Shown: positions 17,957 to 26,875, counted from the stretch's first letter. The stretch is DNA of 58,730 nt from Formosa agariphila KMM 3901 (GCF_000723205.1 NZ_HG315671.1:2738209-2796938); one strand, 5' to 3'. Made by a program: numbers and translations. Notes: generated by a model from the letters alone, not told the origin.

Positions 17957-19005
17957 CATACGATGGTTTTTTCAAGGGAAAAAAAGTTTTCTTAACTGGA
18001 CATACCGGTTTTAAAGGGTCTTGGATGACTCTCTTATTACAGTCGCTTGGAGCAGATGTAACAGGTTACGCACTTTCTCCGGATCAGAAGCAAAATTTAT
18101 TCGATTATACAGGTTTAGACAAAAAAATGAATTCTCATATAGGGAATGTTAAAGATTTTTCTGTTTTACAAGATGCTATGATAAAAGCAAATCCCGATAT
18201 AGTTATTCATATGGCGGCTCAACCTTTGGTTATTGAATCTTATAAAAACCCTATAAATACCTACGAAACAAATGTAATGGGAACGGTGAATGTGCTTGAA
18301 GCAGTTCGTCAATTACCAAATGTAGATGTCTGTCTTAATATCACTACAGATAAAGTTTATAAAAATAACGAGTGGCTTTGGGGATATAGAGAAACCGATA
18401 CTTTGGGTGGGCACGATCCTTATTCTAATAGTAAGGCTTGTTCAGAATTTGTAACGCAATCGTATCGAGATTCATTTTTCACAAAGTCTAATACACTAAT
18501 TGCTACCGCAAGAGCTGGAAATGTTATTGGCGGAGGTGATTGGGCAGAAAACAGATTAGTTCCTGATTTCATCAAAGCAATACAAGCGGGAGAAGAAGTA
18601 ATAATTAGAAGTCCTAAAGCTGTGAGACCTTGGCAACATGTTCTTGATTGTCTTGGTGGATACCTTCATCTTATATGGCAATTATCATCAAATAGAGAAT
18701 TAGCAACGAGTTATAATTTTGGTCCAGAAAATGATAATATTAGAACCGTAGAATCTCTTATTAGTAAAGTTTGTAAATCGTGGGGAGAAACTGCTTCTTA
18801 TAAAATTGAAGGGAACGACACGTTTCATGAAGCCGGCTTACTAAGACTTGATATTTCTAGAGCGAGACAAGAACTAGGATGGGAACCTAAATGGGGTATG
18901 GAAAAAACGGTATCACAAATTGTCTCTTGGTATAAAGCTTTCTCCGAAGGTGAAGATGCTTTAGAACTTTGCAACACACAAATAGATGAATTCCTTTTAC
19001 AATAA
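17941..19005 (+). CDS. rfbG: CDP-glucose 4,6-dehydratase
   Basis: Extended SDR that converts CDP-glucose to CDP-4-keto-6-deoxyglucose with NAD. The cofactor loop is LTGHTGFKGSW (about 18-28), the family phrase ALSPDQKQNLFDYTGLD follows, and the catalytic motif is YSNSKACSE. RPWQHVLDCLGGYLHL is also typical of RfbG. The 354-residue length is normal. Its start overlaps the rfbF end and its stop codon shares a base with the next ATG (TAATG), so the three genes are very likely translated as a coupled unit. Confidence 0.95.
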   Translation: MENVVAYDGFFKGKKVFLTGHTGFKGSWMTLLLQSLGADVTGYALSPDQKQNLFDYTGLDKKMNSHIGNVKDFSVLQDAMIKANPDIVIHMAAQPLVIESYKNPINTYETNVMGTVNVLEAVRQLPNVDVCLNITTDKVYKNNEWLWGYRETDTLGGHDPYSNSKACSEFVTQSYRDSFFTKSNTLIATARAGNVIGGGDWAENRLVPDFIKAIQAGEEVIIRSPKAVRPWQHVLDCLGGYLHLIWQLSSNRELATSYNFGPENDNIRTVESLISKVCKSWGETASYKIEGNDTFHEAGLLRLDISRARQELGWEPKWGMEKTVSQIVSWYKAFSEGEDALELCNTQIDEFLLQ

Positions 19006-19898
19006 TGCTTGATGATATGGTGAAGCAAACCATTTTTATTACTGGAGCCGATGGTTTTTTAGGCCATCATCTAGTACAACAATTAACCAATACCTATAAC
19101 ATCATCGGTCTAGTAAGATCGCCAGAAAAACTTAAGCGTTTAAAGGTTGGGCAGATAACTTTATATAGTACCTCTGAACCTTTAGAAAATGTTTTTGAAG
19201 AACACCAACCAATTGGCATTGTACATACAGCAACAAAATATGGCAGAACAGGAGAATCTGTTCCGCGTTTACTAGATGTAAATGTAGATTTACCTGCACA
19301 TTTATTAGAGTTATCTCAAAAATACAAAACTCAGATCTTTATAAATATTGGTAGTTTTATAACCCAAGGAAAAGGTTATAATTACTTACAAGACTATGCC
19401 CTTTCTAAAAAACAGTGCAGTCAATGGCTTGAGTTGATAGCAAATAAAACGGATTCATGTAAGGTGGTCGACTTTAACCTGTACCATCCTTATGGGCCTG
19501 GAGATGCCGATAGTAAATTTGTAAGCCAAATGGTTAAGGCTATTAAAGAGAAAAATCTTTTTATTGATTTAACTCCTGGAGAACAAAAGAGAGATTTTAT
19601 TTATGTGGGCGATGTTGCCGCTGCAATTGCTGTAACTTTAAAACGCTTTGTAGATTTAGAACACGTATATACTCAAACAGATTTAGGTACAGGTTCTTCT
19701 TATTCATTACGTGATTTTCTTGAAACCTTAAAATTAGTGGCTGGTAATACTGAAACAGAACTGAAGTTTGGAGCTTTACCATATCGTGAAAATGAGATTA
19801 TGGAAGCAAAAGCAACGCCTAGTGTGTTAAATTCTTGGGGATGGAAACCTAGTTATACCATGAATCAAGGGCTTGCAGAAACTATAGCAAAGTATTAG
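19005..19898 (+). CDS. NAD(P)-dependent CDP-sugar reductase/epimerase, RfbJ (abequose synthase)-like
   Basis: Extended SDR of 297 residues with cofactor loop ITGADGFLGHHL (about 12-23) and the catalytic pair in YALSKKQ (Tyr131, Lys135). The stretches YHPYGPGDADSKF, LTPGEQKRDFIYVGDV and FGALPYRENEI resemble CDP-abequose synthase RfbJ, which reduces the 4-keto group of a CDP-deoxy sugar. Without RfbH in the window the substrate may be CDP-4-keto-6-deoxyglucose itself, giving a CDP-6-deoxyhexose instead of a 3,6-dideoxyhexose. An internal ATG at 19017 is an alternative start. A clear terminator lies about 70 bases downstream. Confidence 0.8.
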   Translation: MLDDMVKQTIFITGADGFLGHHLVQQLTNTYNIIGLVRSPEKLKRLKVGQITLYSTSEPLENVFEEHQPIGIVHTATKYGRTGESVPRLLDVNVDLPAHLLELSQKYKTQIFINIGSFITQGKGYNYLQDYALSKKQCSQWLELIANKTDSCKVVDFNLYHPYGPGDADSKFVSQMVKAIKEKNLFIDLTPGEQKRDFIYVGDVAAAIAVTLKRFVDLEHVYTQTDLGTGSSYSLRDFLETLKLVAGNTETELKFGALPYRENEIMEAKATPSVLNSWGWKPSYTMNQGLAETIAKY

Positions 19899-19970
19899 TA
19901 TAACAAATAAGCCTACAATACATTCTTCTTATTACTATATAAAATAACAGTGCTATTTATTAAATCATAT

Positions 19971-20019
19971 TTGGCCTGAATTTATAGACTTATAAGTCCA
20001 TAACTTCAGGCCAATTTTT
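19971..20019 (+). terminator. Rho-independent terminator of the rfbFG-rfbJ-like operon
   Basis: TTGGCCTGAA (19971-19980) pairs with TTCAGGCCAA (20005-20014), the right arm is followed by TTTTT, and the loop contains a small inner GACT/AGTC stem. It terminates rightward transcription from the CDP-sugar genes. It may also slow leftward transcription from the convergent glycosyltransferase gene. Confidence 0.88.
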
Positions 20020-20042
20020 ATAAATTATCTTGCAAAAGATTT

Positions 20043-21266
20043 CTAATTTAAAAGAGTGTTTTCAAAACCCAATTGAGTTAGTAGTTTCGTGATTTCAGTT
20101 TCATCTGTATTAATTTGCACTATCTTTTCGCAGTCAATACCTAAAAGTTGTAATTCTTCTTTAATCGAATTAAATGCCGTTGGGTTAATTGTAGCGATTA
20201 TTAAGTAGTCGAACTCTATATTCACGATAGAACTAAGTGGCTCTACATAATGGTCTCCAATATTCATAACATGGTGGTCTATGTCTACCCATTTTACAAT
20301 ATCAAAATAATTGCTTCTACTGTTCGCAGATAACAAATGTTGTCCAAAAGAGCCTGAGCTGTACACTACAATCTTAGAGTTCTGTTTTGTTTTTAAAAAC
20401 GGATTAAAAATAACTTGTTCAGATTTGTCATGAATTAACCCTCCAGATCTAACTAAAATGGAAGAATATAGGTAATAAAGAATTTGTGTATTTAGATTTT
20501 CTTTAGTTAAGAATGGACTTAATTTTTCTTCTAAAAATGTTTTTAATAGTCCTAATCTATAAAACTCAACTGTTGTGTTTTTTATAGATTTTAAAATAGA
20601 ATCGTTACGTTGTCTGTAATAATATAATGGTATTTTACTAATAGTCAGTTTTTTTGAAATTGACAGATACGGATACGTAATAGCAGCATCTTCACCCATG
20701 ACTATTTCCCCTGGAACGTCAAACAAAATTTTATTAAGCAATTCCCTTTTAAACAATTTACTCCATACATAAGTCGCCAATTCATGTTTACAAAACACAC
20801 CGTTATACATGGCTTTAGGTAGAATCGAATTTTTAATTTCTTCTTCGTTAAAAACACCTGTCAATAATGGCCTTACGGTTTCAATTTTACCATCAAACTC
20901 CCTAAAGTGTGCTGTAGCAACAAGATCGGAATTATTAACTTCGGCAAGTTTATAAAGAATATCAAGATAAAATTTATCAACCCAATCGTCTCCATCTATA
21001 TATGCGACATACTTTCCTTTAGCATTTCTAAGCCCTTCTTTCCTTCCGCTTAAAAGTTGACCATGTTCTTTATGTATAACTTTAATTCGGTCGTCCTTTT
21101 TCGCATATTCGTCACAAATCTCAGGACATTTATCAGGACTACCATTATCAACTAAAATCAGCTCATAATCCGTGAAAGACTGATCTAAAATACTTTCAAT
21201 GCATTTAGGAAGATAGGCTTCTATCTTATAAATTGGAACAATAACACTAATGCTAATTTCATTCAT
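20043..21266 (-). CDS. GT2 glycosyltransferase with C-terminal Rossmann-like domain
   Basis: The N-terminal 240 residues are a GT-A fold: SISVIVPIYKIEAYLPKCIE, LILVDNGSPDKCPEICDEYA and the metal-binding YIDGDDW near residue 92. From about residue 297 a second domain begins with KIVVYSSGSFGQHLL, a Rossmann-type glycine loop, followed by VDIDHHVMN and FDYLIIATINPTAFNSI. This recalls the small nucleotide-binding domains that accompany some sugar-processing enzymes. The fusion is not the ordinary short GT2 form. It is the last gene of a leftward trio with an SMP-30-like lactonase and an SDR, 8 bases from the lactonase gene. Confidence 0.8.
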   Translation of the reverse strand: MNEISISVIVPIYKIEAYLPKCIESILDQSFTDYELILVDNGSPDKCPEICDEYAKKDDRIKVIHKEHGQLLSGRKEGLRNAKGKYVAYIDGDDWVDKFYLDILYKLAEVNNSDLVATAHFREFDGKIETVRPLLTGVFNEEEIKNSILPKAMYNGVFCKHELATYVWSKLFKRELLNKILFDVPGEIVMGEDAAITYPYLSISKKLTISKIPLYYYRQRNDSILKSIKNTTVEFYRLGLLKTFLEEKLSPFLTKENLNTQILYYLYSSILVRSGGLIHDKSEQVIFNPFLKTKQNSKIVVYSSGSFGQHLLSANSRSNYFDIVKWVDIDHHVMNIGDHYVEPLSSIVNIEFDYLIIATINPTAFNSIKEELQLLGIDCEKIVQINTDETEITKLLTQLGFENTLLN

Positions 21267-21274
21267 AATCTTAA

Positions 21275-22090
21275 TTAATTTAATTCAATATAAAAAAGTC
21301 TACCACCATACTTATCATCTTTTATATTAGACTTAGCAGTCGTTACATATAAGTTTAAATTATTATCTAAACAACAAGATGTCACGTTTGGACATGGTAA
21401 TTTTCGTTCTTCTATTCTCTGACCATTTTCAGGATTCCAACGAGATACACACCCGCCACCATATTCTGCAATCCATAACATTCCCTCGTTATCCATACAC
21501 ATCCCATCTGGAATACTTTCTCCCATAAATGTTATCACGTAAGACAGGAATAAAACATCTCCTGTATCTTTATTATAAGCGTATTTTGCAACTTTTTTTG
21601 TAGGACTATCCACAAAATAAAGAGTAAATCCATCTTGTGAAAATACCAAGCCGTTAGAGATTGTTGTATTTTCAATTATAACTTTATATGTCCCTTCTGA
21701 ATACGAAAATACCTTCCCTATATGATCTTTAATTACAGGAAAACCCATTGTACCAATAATAAACCGTCCTTCAGAATCTCTAATTCCATCGTTATATCTC
21801 ACAAAATCGGGGATATCCATCTGAAAAGCTAATTGTTTTTGTAATGTATTGAAATCGACTTTAAAAAAACCATTCTTAGTAGCCACCATTACTCTTTTTT
21901 GATCCAATAAGAACACACAGCTTACAGGAGAATCTAACTTTACACTTAAAACTTCACCTGTAGAAGGGTTATAACAAAAAACCAAAAAATCTAATATAGA
22001 TACAAAATAAAGAAGACTCTCTTTACTATCGAACACAGGTCCCTCTAAGAGATCAGAATTGAGGTCAGAAATAATAGGTAACGGATTCAT
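21275..22090 (-). CDS. SMP-30/gluconolactonase-family beta-propeller
   Basis: The 271-residue product matches SMP-30/Gluconolaconase/LRE-like proteins, six-bladed propellers that hydrolyse sugar lactones with a divalent metal. Typical pieces are LLEGPVFDSKESLLYFV (metal-binding Glu), RYNDGIRDSEGRFIIGTMG (Asn and Asp), TISNGLVFSQDGFTLYFVDS and SIPDGMCMDNEGMLWIAEYGGG (Asp). No signal peptide is seen, so it should be cytoplasmic. It sits 12 bases downstream of an SDR gene; dehydrogenase plus lactonase is a usual pairing for oxidising a sugar to its acid. What it contributes to the polysaccharide is unknown. Confidence 0.85.
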   Translation of the reverse strand: MNPLPIISDLNSDLLEGPVFDSKESLLYFVSILDFLVFCYNPSTGEVLSVKLDSPVSCVFLLDQKRVMVATKNGFFKVDFNTLQKQLAFQMDIPDFVRYNDGIRDSEGRFIIGTMGFPVIKDHIGKVFSYSEGTYKVIIENTTISNGLVFSQDGFTLYFVDSPTKKVAKYAYNKDTGDVLFLSYVITFMGESIPDGMCMDNEGMLWIAEYGGGCVSRWNPENGQRIEERKLPCPNVTSCCLDNNLNLYVTTAKSNIKDDKYGGRLFYIELN

Positions 22091-22102
22091 ATAGACGTAT
22101 AA

Positions 22103-22849
22103 TTAAATATAATGTCCTCCAGTTATTCTTAATACAGAGCCTGTCGTCATCGCTGATTCATCAGAAATAAAATACATAACAGCTGGAACGTAATCTGTAG
22201 TATTTAAAATCCGCCCCATTGGAATTGCATCAGAAGCCATGTCATTTAATTCATCCTGCCCCATACCTTGCTCGTTTCTTAAACGAAGCTCGCCTTCTGT
22301 GTTAGTCCATCCCATGACTAAGTAATTAGAGCGTATGCCATATTTAGCATAATGATGTGCAATATGATTTGAAAGTGTAAGAAGGGCGCCTTTTGTAAGA
22401 GCATAAGGAGCTCTATCAAAATCTCCATAATCCATATGTGGAGATCCAAAGAAGATGATAGAACCAACTTTAAATTCCATCATAGATTTTAATACGTGTT
22501 TTATTAAGAAATAGGCTGCTTTTAAATTCAGATTAAAAACACTGTCATATACCTCCTCATCGGTTTCTATAAGAGATGAAACAGGAGTTATTCCTGCATA
22601 TAAAACTAATGTATCTATTCTACCGAATCTTTTTATGGTCTGTTTATAATAATCTTCAATATCCTGAACATTAGTCATATCTAACTTATGAAAATAAAGT
22701 TTATGTTCAGATTCCAATGCTTGCATGATGGCATTGCCTTCCTCTTGACTTCTACCACTAAAAGACACATTGTAACCTTTTTTTAAGCAAGACTTAAGGA
22801 TTTCGCGACCAACGCCCTTAGTCCCACCTAAAATCATAACTGTTTTCAT
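22103..22849 (-). CDS. Short-chain dehydrogenase/reductase
   Basis: SDR of 248 residues with cofactor loop ILGGTKGVGRE (about 6-16), LVLYAGITP in place of NNAG, and catalytic YALTK (Tyr near 147, Lys near 151). The end GSVLRITGGHYI is the usual SDR C-terminus. It is first in a leftward operon with the SMP-30-like gene and the two-domain GT2 gene, and a well-formed Bacteroidota promoter lies 39 bases upstream. The substrate is unknown; pairing with a lactonase suggests oxidation of a sugar hydroxyl. Confidence 0.85.
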   Translation of the reverse strand: MKTVMILGGTKGVGREILKSCLKKGYNVSFSGRSQEEGNAIMQALESEHKLYFHKLDMTNVQDIEDYYKQTIKRFGRIDTLVLYAGITPVSSLIETDEEVYDSVFNLNLKAAYFLIKHVLKSMMEFKVGSIIFFGSPHMDYGDFDRAPYALTKGALLTLSNHIAHHYAKYGIRSNYLVMGWTNTEGELRLRNEQGMGQDELNDMASDAIPMGRILNTTDYVPAVMYFISDESAMTTGSVLRITGGHYI

Positions 22850-22887
22850 AGATTTGTAATTTTTCTGTTATAAATTGTCACACTACT

Positions 22888-22917
22888 CAAATCTAATTAT
22901 TTAAAACTTAGTTCAAA
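22888..22917 (-). promoter_or_regulatory. Promoter of the SDR/SMP-30/GT2 operon
   Basis: On the minus strand TTTG (22914-22917) is followed after 18 bases by TAGATTTG (22888-22895). This matches the Bacteroidota housekeeping consensus TTTG-N17-20-TAnnTTTG. Transcription would start near 22881, leaving a leader of about 30 bases before the SDR start at 22849. Confidence 0.65.
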
Positions 22918-23445
22918 ATATTAATCTATATAATTAAAATAATATCGTTTAAAGTAATAATACAAGAGGTGAAACTCTTAAAGGTTCTCAATAACAAAAA
23001 CTCAGTCATTTTATGAGATTTTTGGATTTTAAATTTGTTTTCAGAAATAAGTTACCGTATCAACTAATTGTACATCTATAATATAATTTCCCATAGTTTA
23101 AGTATTGTATAGTCAAACAACACTGGACGCTATCAAATTATATTACGAACAATAAATCATAATATCTGATATCCCAATATTAGAAACTAAATTAGCTCTT
23201 TACATAAATTAATTTCACTACTTTTAAATGAAGGAATAAACATAGTTTATAAAATTTAATACTTTTAAGTCGCTGAACATTAGATTTCAGATAAAAAATA
23301 TTCCCGATTAATATCCCTAGAACTGATTCTAAACTATATATCTAATGAATTGTTTTTTTATCGATTAAATTGTTCAATTAAAATTTATTTATTGTTCATT
23401 TACATGAGCGTAACAAAGCTTATATTTTATTAAAGTAAATGTTTT
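22918..23445. other. AT-rich intergenic region, nothing recognised
   Basis: No reading frame, hairpin or repeat stands out in this stretch upstream of the first PglC-like gene. It may hold that gene's promoter, but no TAnnTTTG box with correct spacing was found. Confidence 0.3.
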
Positions 23446-24102
23446 ATGTCAAACAACTTATACTCTTCTTATTTAAAACGTGCTTTAGACCTTACTGCTT
23501 CAGTTTTGGGTTTTTTAGCATTATCACCTATATTTATTATTCTTACAATAGTTATTTGGATAGATTTTAAAACCTCACCTTTTTTCTTTCAAGAGCGACC
23601 TGGAAAAGATGAAAAAGTTTTTAAAATCATTAAGTTCAAATCCATGAATAATAAAAAGGATGCAGAAGGCAATTTGCTTTCTAACAGAGAACGAACCACA
23701 AAATTAGGAAGAGTTATTAGAAAGTACTCCTTAGACGAAATCCCTCAATTACTTAATGTTATTAATGGAGATATGAGTCTAATAGGCCCTAGACCCCTTG
23801 TCGTTCTTTATCTGCCCTATTATAACGAAATAGAACGTAAAAGACACAGTGTAAGACCTGGTATTACAGGGCTAGCACAAGTAAAGGGTCGTAACAGTTT
23901 AGTATGGGAAGAGCGATTTGCTCTAGATGTTGAATATGTAGAAAACTTAAGCCTATCATTAGATATAAAAATTCTCTATTGGACCATACAAAAATTGTTT
24001 TCAAAATCTGAAGTTGCAATTGACCAAGATGAGTTTTTAGACTGGTTTAACGTTTACCGAAAAAAACAATGGGAGGCCGATAAAACTTCTAAACTGTCTT
24101 AA
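23446..24102 (+). CDS. PglC-type phosphoglycosyltransferase (initiating sugar transferase)
   Basis: Transfers a sugar 1-phosphate from UDP-sugar to undecaprenyl phosphate to start the repeat unit at the inner membrane. It is the small monotopic form: one N-terminal re-entrant hydrophobic helix (LTASVLGFLALSPIFIILTI), then FFFQERPGKDEKVFKIIKFK, then the catalytic region YSLDEIPQLLNVINGDMSLIGPRP and RPGITGLAQVKGRN. The 218-residue length fits PglC. A PglC enzyme using UDP-diNAc-bacillosamine would suit the PglE/PglF pair, but two further initiating transferases lie within 5 kb, so specificity is uncertain. Confidence 0.92.
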   Translation: MSNNLYSSYLKRALDLTASVLGFLALSPIFIILTIVIWIDFKTSPFFFQERPGKDEKVFKIIKFKSMNNKKDAEGNLLSNRERTTKLGRVIRKYSLDEIPQLLNVINGDMSLIGPRPLVVLYLPYYNEIERKRHSVRPGITGLAQVKGRNSLVWEERFALDVEYVENLSLSLDIKILYWTIQKLFSKSEVAIDQDEFLDWFNVYRKKQWEADKTSKLS

Positions 24103-24229
24103 AAACAAACTCAATAACCCAAAGGCAAAGGGTAGTAGAATTTAAAATTTATCTAAGTGGTTAATATTTCATGTTCTTATTTTATTTCTACTTTTCTATC
24201 TAGCTTCAATCACATTAAAGTGATTATGT

Positions 24230-24452
24230 TCAGGTATTACCCTGCCAAGCACCTAACGATGCATTTTCTATAGAAGTTATAGATTCTTTATGAAATAGTT
24301 TTTGTAAGGTTTTTAATAAGATTCTTAAATCATTATTAAAACTTAAATAAGTTACATACCAGACGTCGTAAATAAAAACTTTTCTTTCCAAGACAAAGCT
24401 GTGATTTACCTGTGCCCAACCGGTAATACCTGGTCTTATTACAAATAGAAAA
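24230..24452 (-). pseudogene. C-terminal remnant of a PglC-type sugar transferase
   Basis: The minus strand has an open stretch without a start, reading LFVIRPGITGWAQVNHSFVL, ERKVFIYDVWYVTYLSF and NNDLRILLKTLQKLFHKESI before TGA at 24230-24232. RPGITGWAQV and the DVWYV segment are the conserved C-terminal half of initiating sugar transferases. The N-terminal two thirds, including the catalytic Asp-Glu region, are gone. It lies between an intact PglC gene and an NTF2-like gene and shows that a fourth initiating transferase was lost here. Confidence 0.8.
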
Positions 24453-24467
24453 ACAAATTACAATGAT

Positions 24468-24959
24468 TTATGGGAATTGTTGAAATGTCTTATATCGCTC
24501 TGGAACTGGAAATTCAGGAGTTACGCCATGCCAAAACATGTTTATAATCCACCAGCGATCCTGATAGTAAGCCAATTGAATACTTTTCATATCTTGTTTA
24601 TACGGTTTGTTATTAGCCATATCTTCCTTACTATGAAAAGCTTCGCAATGACTAAATGCATGACCAATATTTGCATATGTTTCAACTACACGTCCTACTT
24701 CTCTTTCATAAAAAGCCGTTTCTCGTGTATTATCAAACCAATAACCAATACGTTCAACATAATCATTTGGGTGTATCCACTGAGGCCTAAAATTACTATT
24801 TATATCCTTTTCATAGCCAATTTTAAAGGCTTGAGGATGAAATAGAAATTTAAAGAAATCCCAATCTCTTTTTTCACCCGACTCACCTCCTAGACAAGCA
24901 TAAAACGCTGTTATTAAATCATCAACAGTCTGAACTTTTTTTAAATATTCTTCTTTCAT
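24468..24959 (-). CDS. NTF2-like (SnoaL-type) hypothetical protein
   Basis: A 163-residue soluble protein without signal peptide. VDDLITAFYACLGGESGEKR, DWDFFKFLFHPQAFKIG, FYEREVGRVVETYANIGHAFS and IQLAYYQDRWWIINMFW resemble the cone-shaped NTF2-like fold, where the first helix, the W-x-x-F-x-x-LFHP loop and the last strand (W-x-I) are typical. Members include isomerases, dehydratases and non-catalytic binders, so no reaction can be given. It stands alone on the minus strand, upstream of the PglC remnant, which suggests they were once one operon. Confidence 0.65.
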   Translation of the reverse strand: MKEEYLKKVQTVDDLITAFYACLGGESGEKRDWDFFKFLFHPQAFKIGYEKDINSNFRPQWIHPNDYVERIGYWFDNTRETAFYEREVGRVVETYANIGHAFSHCEAFHSKEDMANNKPYKQDMKSIQLAYYQDRWWIINMFWHGVTPEFPVPERYKTFQQFP

Positions 24960-25399
24960 CTAATTCGTAATTTTGATTATAGCTTCATTTACATCTATCA
25001 AATATACCAACTCATATGAATTAGAGCAACTAAAGACTTAAAATTAGAGTAATTATTTTACTAGGTCTAGTTAAAAAAACACAGATTTACCTAACCATCA
25101 CAATCGAATTATTCTATATTTTTTTTCTATCTATAGAACTGTTCATTTATAAACCTGATATACTTAAAAAAAAGAGAAGCATTTATTATGCGTCAATATC
25201 TTATTACAGAACCAAGTCTTAGTGATTTTGAAAAAAAATGTTATCTTCATTCCTGCAAATGTATCATCGGCTTAAATAGATGATAATTATTAAAACATTT
25301 AGAATTTGTTTTAAAGTTTTTAAATTTAATTAAAGTACAGATAGACTGAACTCTAAGGAGTATATTTATCAAATTAAAAAAATAGTGATAAAGAATAAT
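24960..25399. other. Intergenic region, nothing recognised
   Basis: This AT-rich region between divergent genes contains no gene, clear promoter or hairpin that I can support. The last 50 bases include AAGGAG at about 25355, probably by chance, since Bacteroidota rarely rely on Shine-Dalgarno sequences. Confidence 0.3.
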
Positions 25400-26242
25400 A
25401 TGAGAATACTTGTTACTGGTGGGAATTCTAGTGTTTCAAGGTATGTAATACCATTACTATCTAAAGATTATGAAATAATCACAATTGGTCGTAGAGATTG
25501 TGATATTAATTTAGACCCAAATAAATCTTTAGCTGATCAGTTGCCTGATAAAGTAGATATTGTCATTCATACAGCTGCTGCATTTGGAGGAGAAACAGAT
25601 GACGAAATATATGAAACAGAAAAGTTTAATGTTCTTAATACTATGAACTTGTGTTTTCAGTTGAAGAAAATGAATGTAAAACATTTTATTCATATTTCGA
25701 GCATATTTGTCCATTTAAAAGACACATCACCATACAGCAGTATATACTCTATTTCTAAAAGGCACTCAGAAGAAATTGTTAGATTTTGTTTAAAAAGAGA
25801 AGAAATTCCATACACTATTTTAAGACCATCTCAGTTATATGGTAATGACCCTTCTTTTATATCACATCATCCATTTCTTTATCAAATCATAGACATAGCA
25901 TCCAAAGGTCAGAACGTTTCTTTATACGGAAAGCAAGGTGGAAGTGCAAACTATCTTCATATTAAAGATTTTTCGGAAGTGCTTTATAGGGTAGTTAAAA
26001 ATAATGTGTTCGGAGAATATGATTGTACTACAATGACTCCTAATACCTATTTAGAGATTACACGTCATGTTTACGAATTAACTAACAATCCTGTTACCAT
26101 TGAGTTTGTAAAAGATAAAAAAGAATCAGGTATTGTATCTAAATACAATGATACCATTTATAAAAAGGTTAACTATTATCCCAAAGTATCAATAAAGGAC
26201 GGTTTGTCTGAAATACTAAATGTAAAACAAATTGAATATTGA
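25400..26242 (+). CDS. NAD-dependent epimerase/dehydratase-like protein with degenerate glycine loop
   Basis: Extended-SDR protein of 280 residues from the ATG at 25400; a GTG at 25385 would add five. The N-terminus MRILVTGGNSSVSRYVIPLL keeps TGG but lacks the later glycines of the usual TGGxGFIG loop. The catalytic motif is present as YSISK, preceded by FIHISSIFV. ILRPSQLYGNDPSF and YLHIKDFSEVLYRVV are standard for the family. It probably acts on a nucleotide sugar (epimerase, reductase or dehydratase), but cofactor binding may be altered. It stands alone on the plus strand, convergent with a sugar transferase gene 24 bases away. Confidence 0.75.
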   Translation: MRILVTGGNSSVSRYVIPLLSKDYEIITIGRRDCDINLDPNKSLADQLPDKVDIVIHTAAAFGGETDDEIYETEKFNVLNTMNLCFQLKKMNVKHFIHISSIFVHLKDTSPYSSIYSISKRHSEEIVRFCLKREEIPYTILRPSQLYGNDPSFISHHPFLYQIIDIASKGQNVSLYGKQGGSANYLHIKDFSEVLYRVVKNNVFGEYDCTTMTPNTYLEITRHVYELTNNPVTIEFVKDKKESGIVSKYNDTIYKKVNYYPKVSIKDGLSEILNVKQIEY

Positions 26243-26266
26243 GTATTTAAGTCCCTCTATGTAAAA

Positions 26267-26875
26267 TCACTCCCCCCTAAACTCCGTTACAATATCGTTT
26301 TCTAAAGAGTATATATCCTCTTTTTTAAACACTTTATAAATGGTGAGTAGTATTATTTTAAAATCTAAAAAAAAAGAGAGGTTATTAACATACCAAACAT
26401 CTAATTCAAACTTTTTCTCCCAACTAATGGCATTTCGTCCATTTACTTGTGCCCAACCAGAAATGCCTGGTTTAATATCATGTCTATGTTTTTGGGTATC
26501 ATTATATAGCGGTAAATAATGTACTAAAAGCGGTCTAGGCCCAATTAAACTCATGTCTCCTTTTATAACATTTATAAGTTGAGGGATTTCGTCTAAAGAA
26601 TATTTTCTAACAAATCTACCCGCAGCTGTCAAACGCTCGTTTTCAGGAAGCAAATTCCCAAAGCTATCCGTTTTATCTGTCATAGATTTGAATTTAATAA
26701 TTTTAAATATTTTACCATTTTTACCTGGTCGTGCTTGTAAAAAAAAAGGGGTACCGTCATTTTTCCAATACAAAACAATAGTAATTAAAACAATTAAAGG
26801 TAATAATAGAATAAAACCTAGTATGGCTAAAATTAGGTCAAAAAAGTGTTTAAAAAACGACTTATAAAGATTCAT
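26267..26875 (-). CDS. PglC-type phosphoglycosyltransferase (initiating sugar transferase)
   Basis: The 202-residue protein has the same plan as the one encoded at 23446. A single N-terminal hydrophobic hairpin (FFDLILAILGFILLLPLIVL) is followed by FFLQARPGKNGKIFKIIKFK, then YSLDEIPQLINVIKGDMSLIGPRP, then KPGISGWAQVNGRNA. It should start a glycan on undecaprenyl phosphate. The two proteins are clearly paralogous but not identical, so they may use different sugar phosphates. It lies about 200 bases downstream of a larger WcaJ-like transferase gene on the same strand. Confidence 0.92.
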   Translation of the reverse strand: MNLYKSFFKHFFDLILAILGFILLLPLIVLITIVLYWKNDGTPFFLQARPGKNGKIFKIIKFKSMTDKTDSFGNLLPENERLTAAGRFVRKYSLDEIPQLINVIKGDMSLIGPRPLLVHYLPLYNDTQKHRHDIKPGISGWAQVNGRNAISWEKKFELDVWYVNNLSFFLDFKIILLTIYKVFKKEDIYSLENDIVTEFRGE

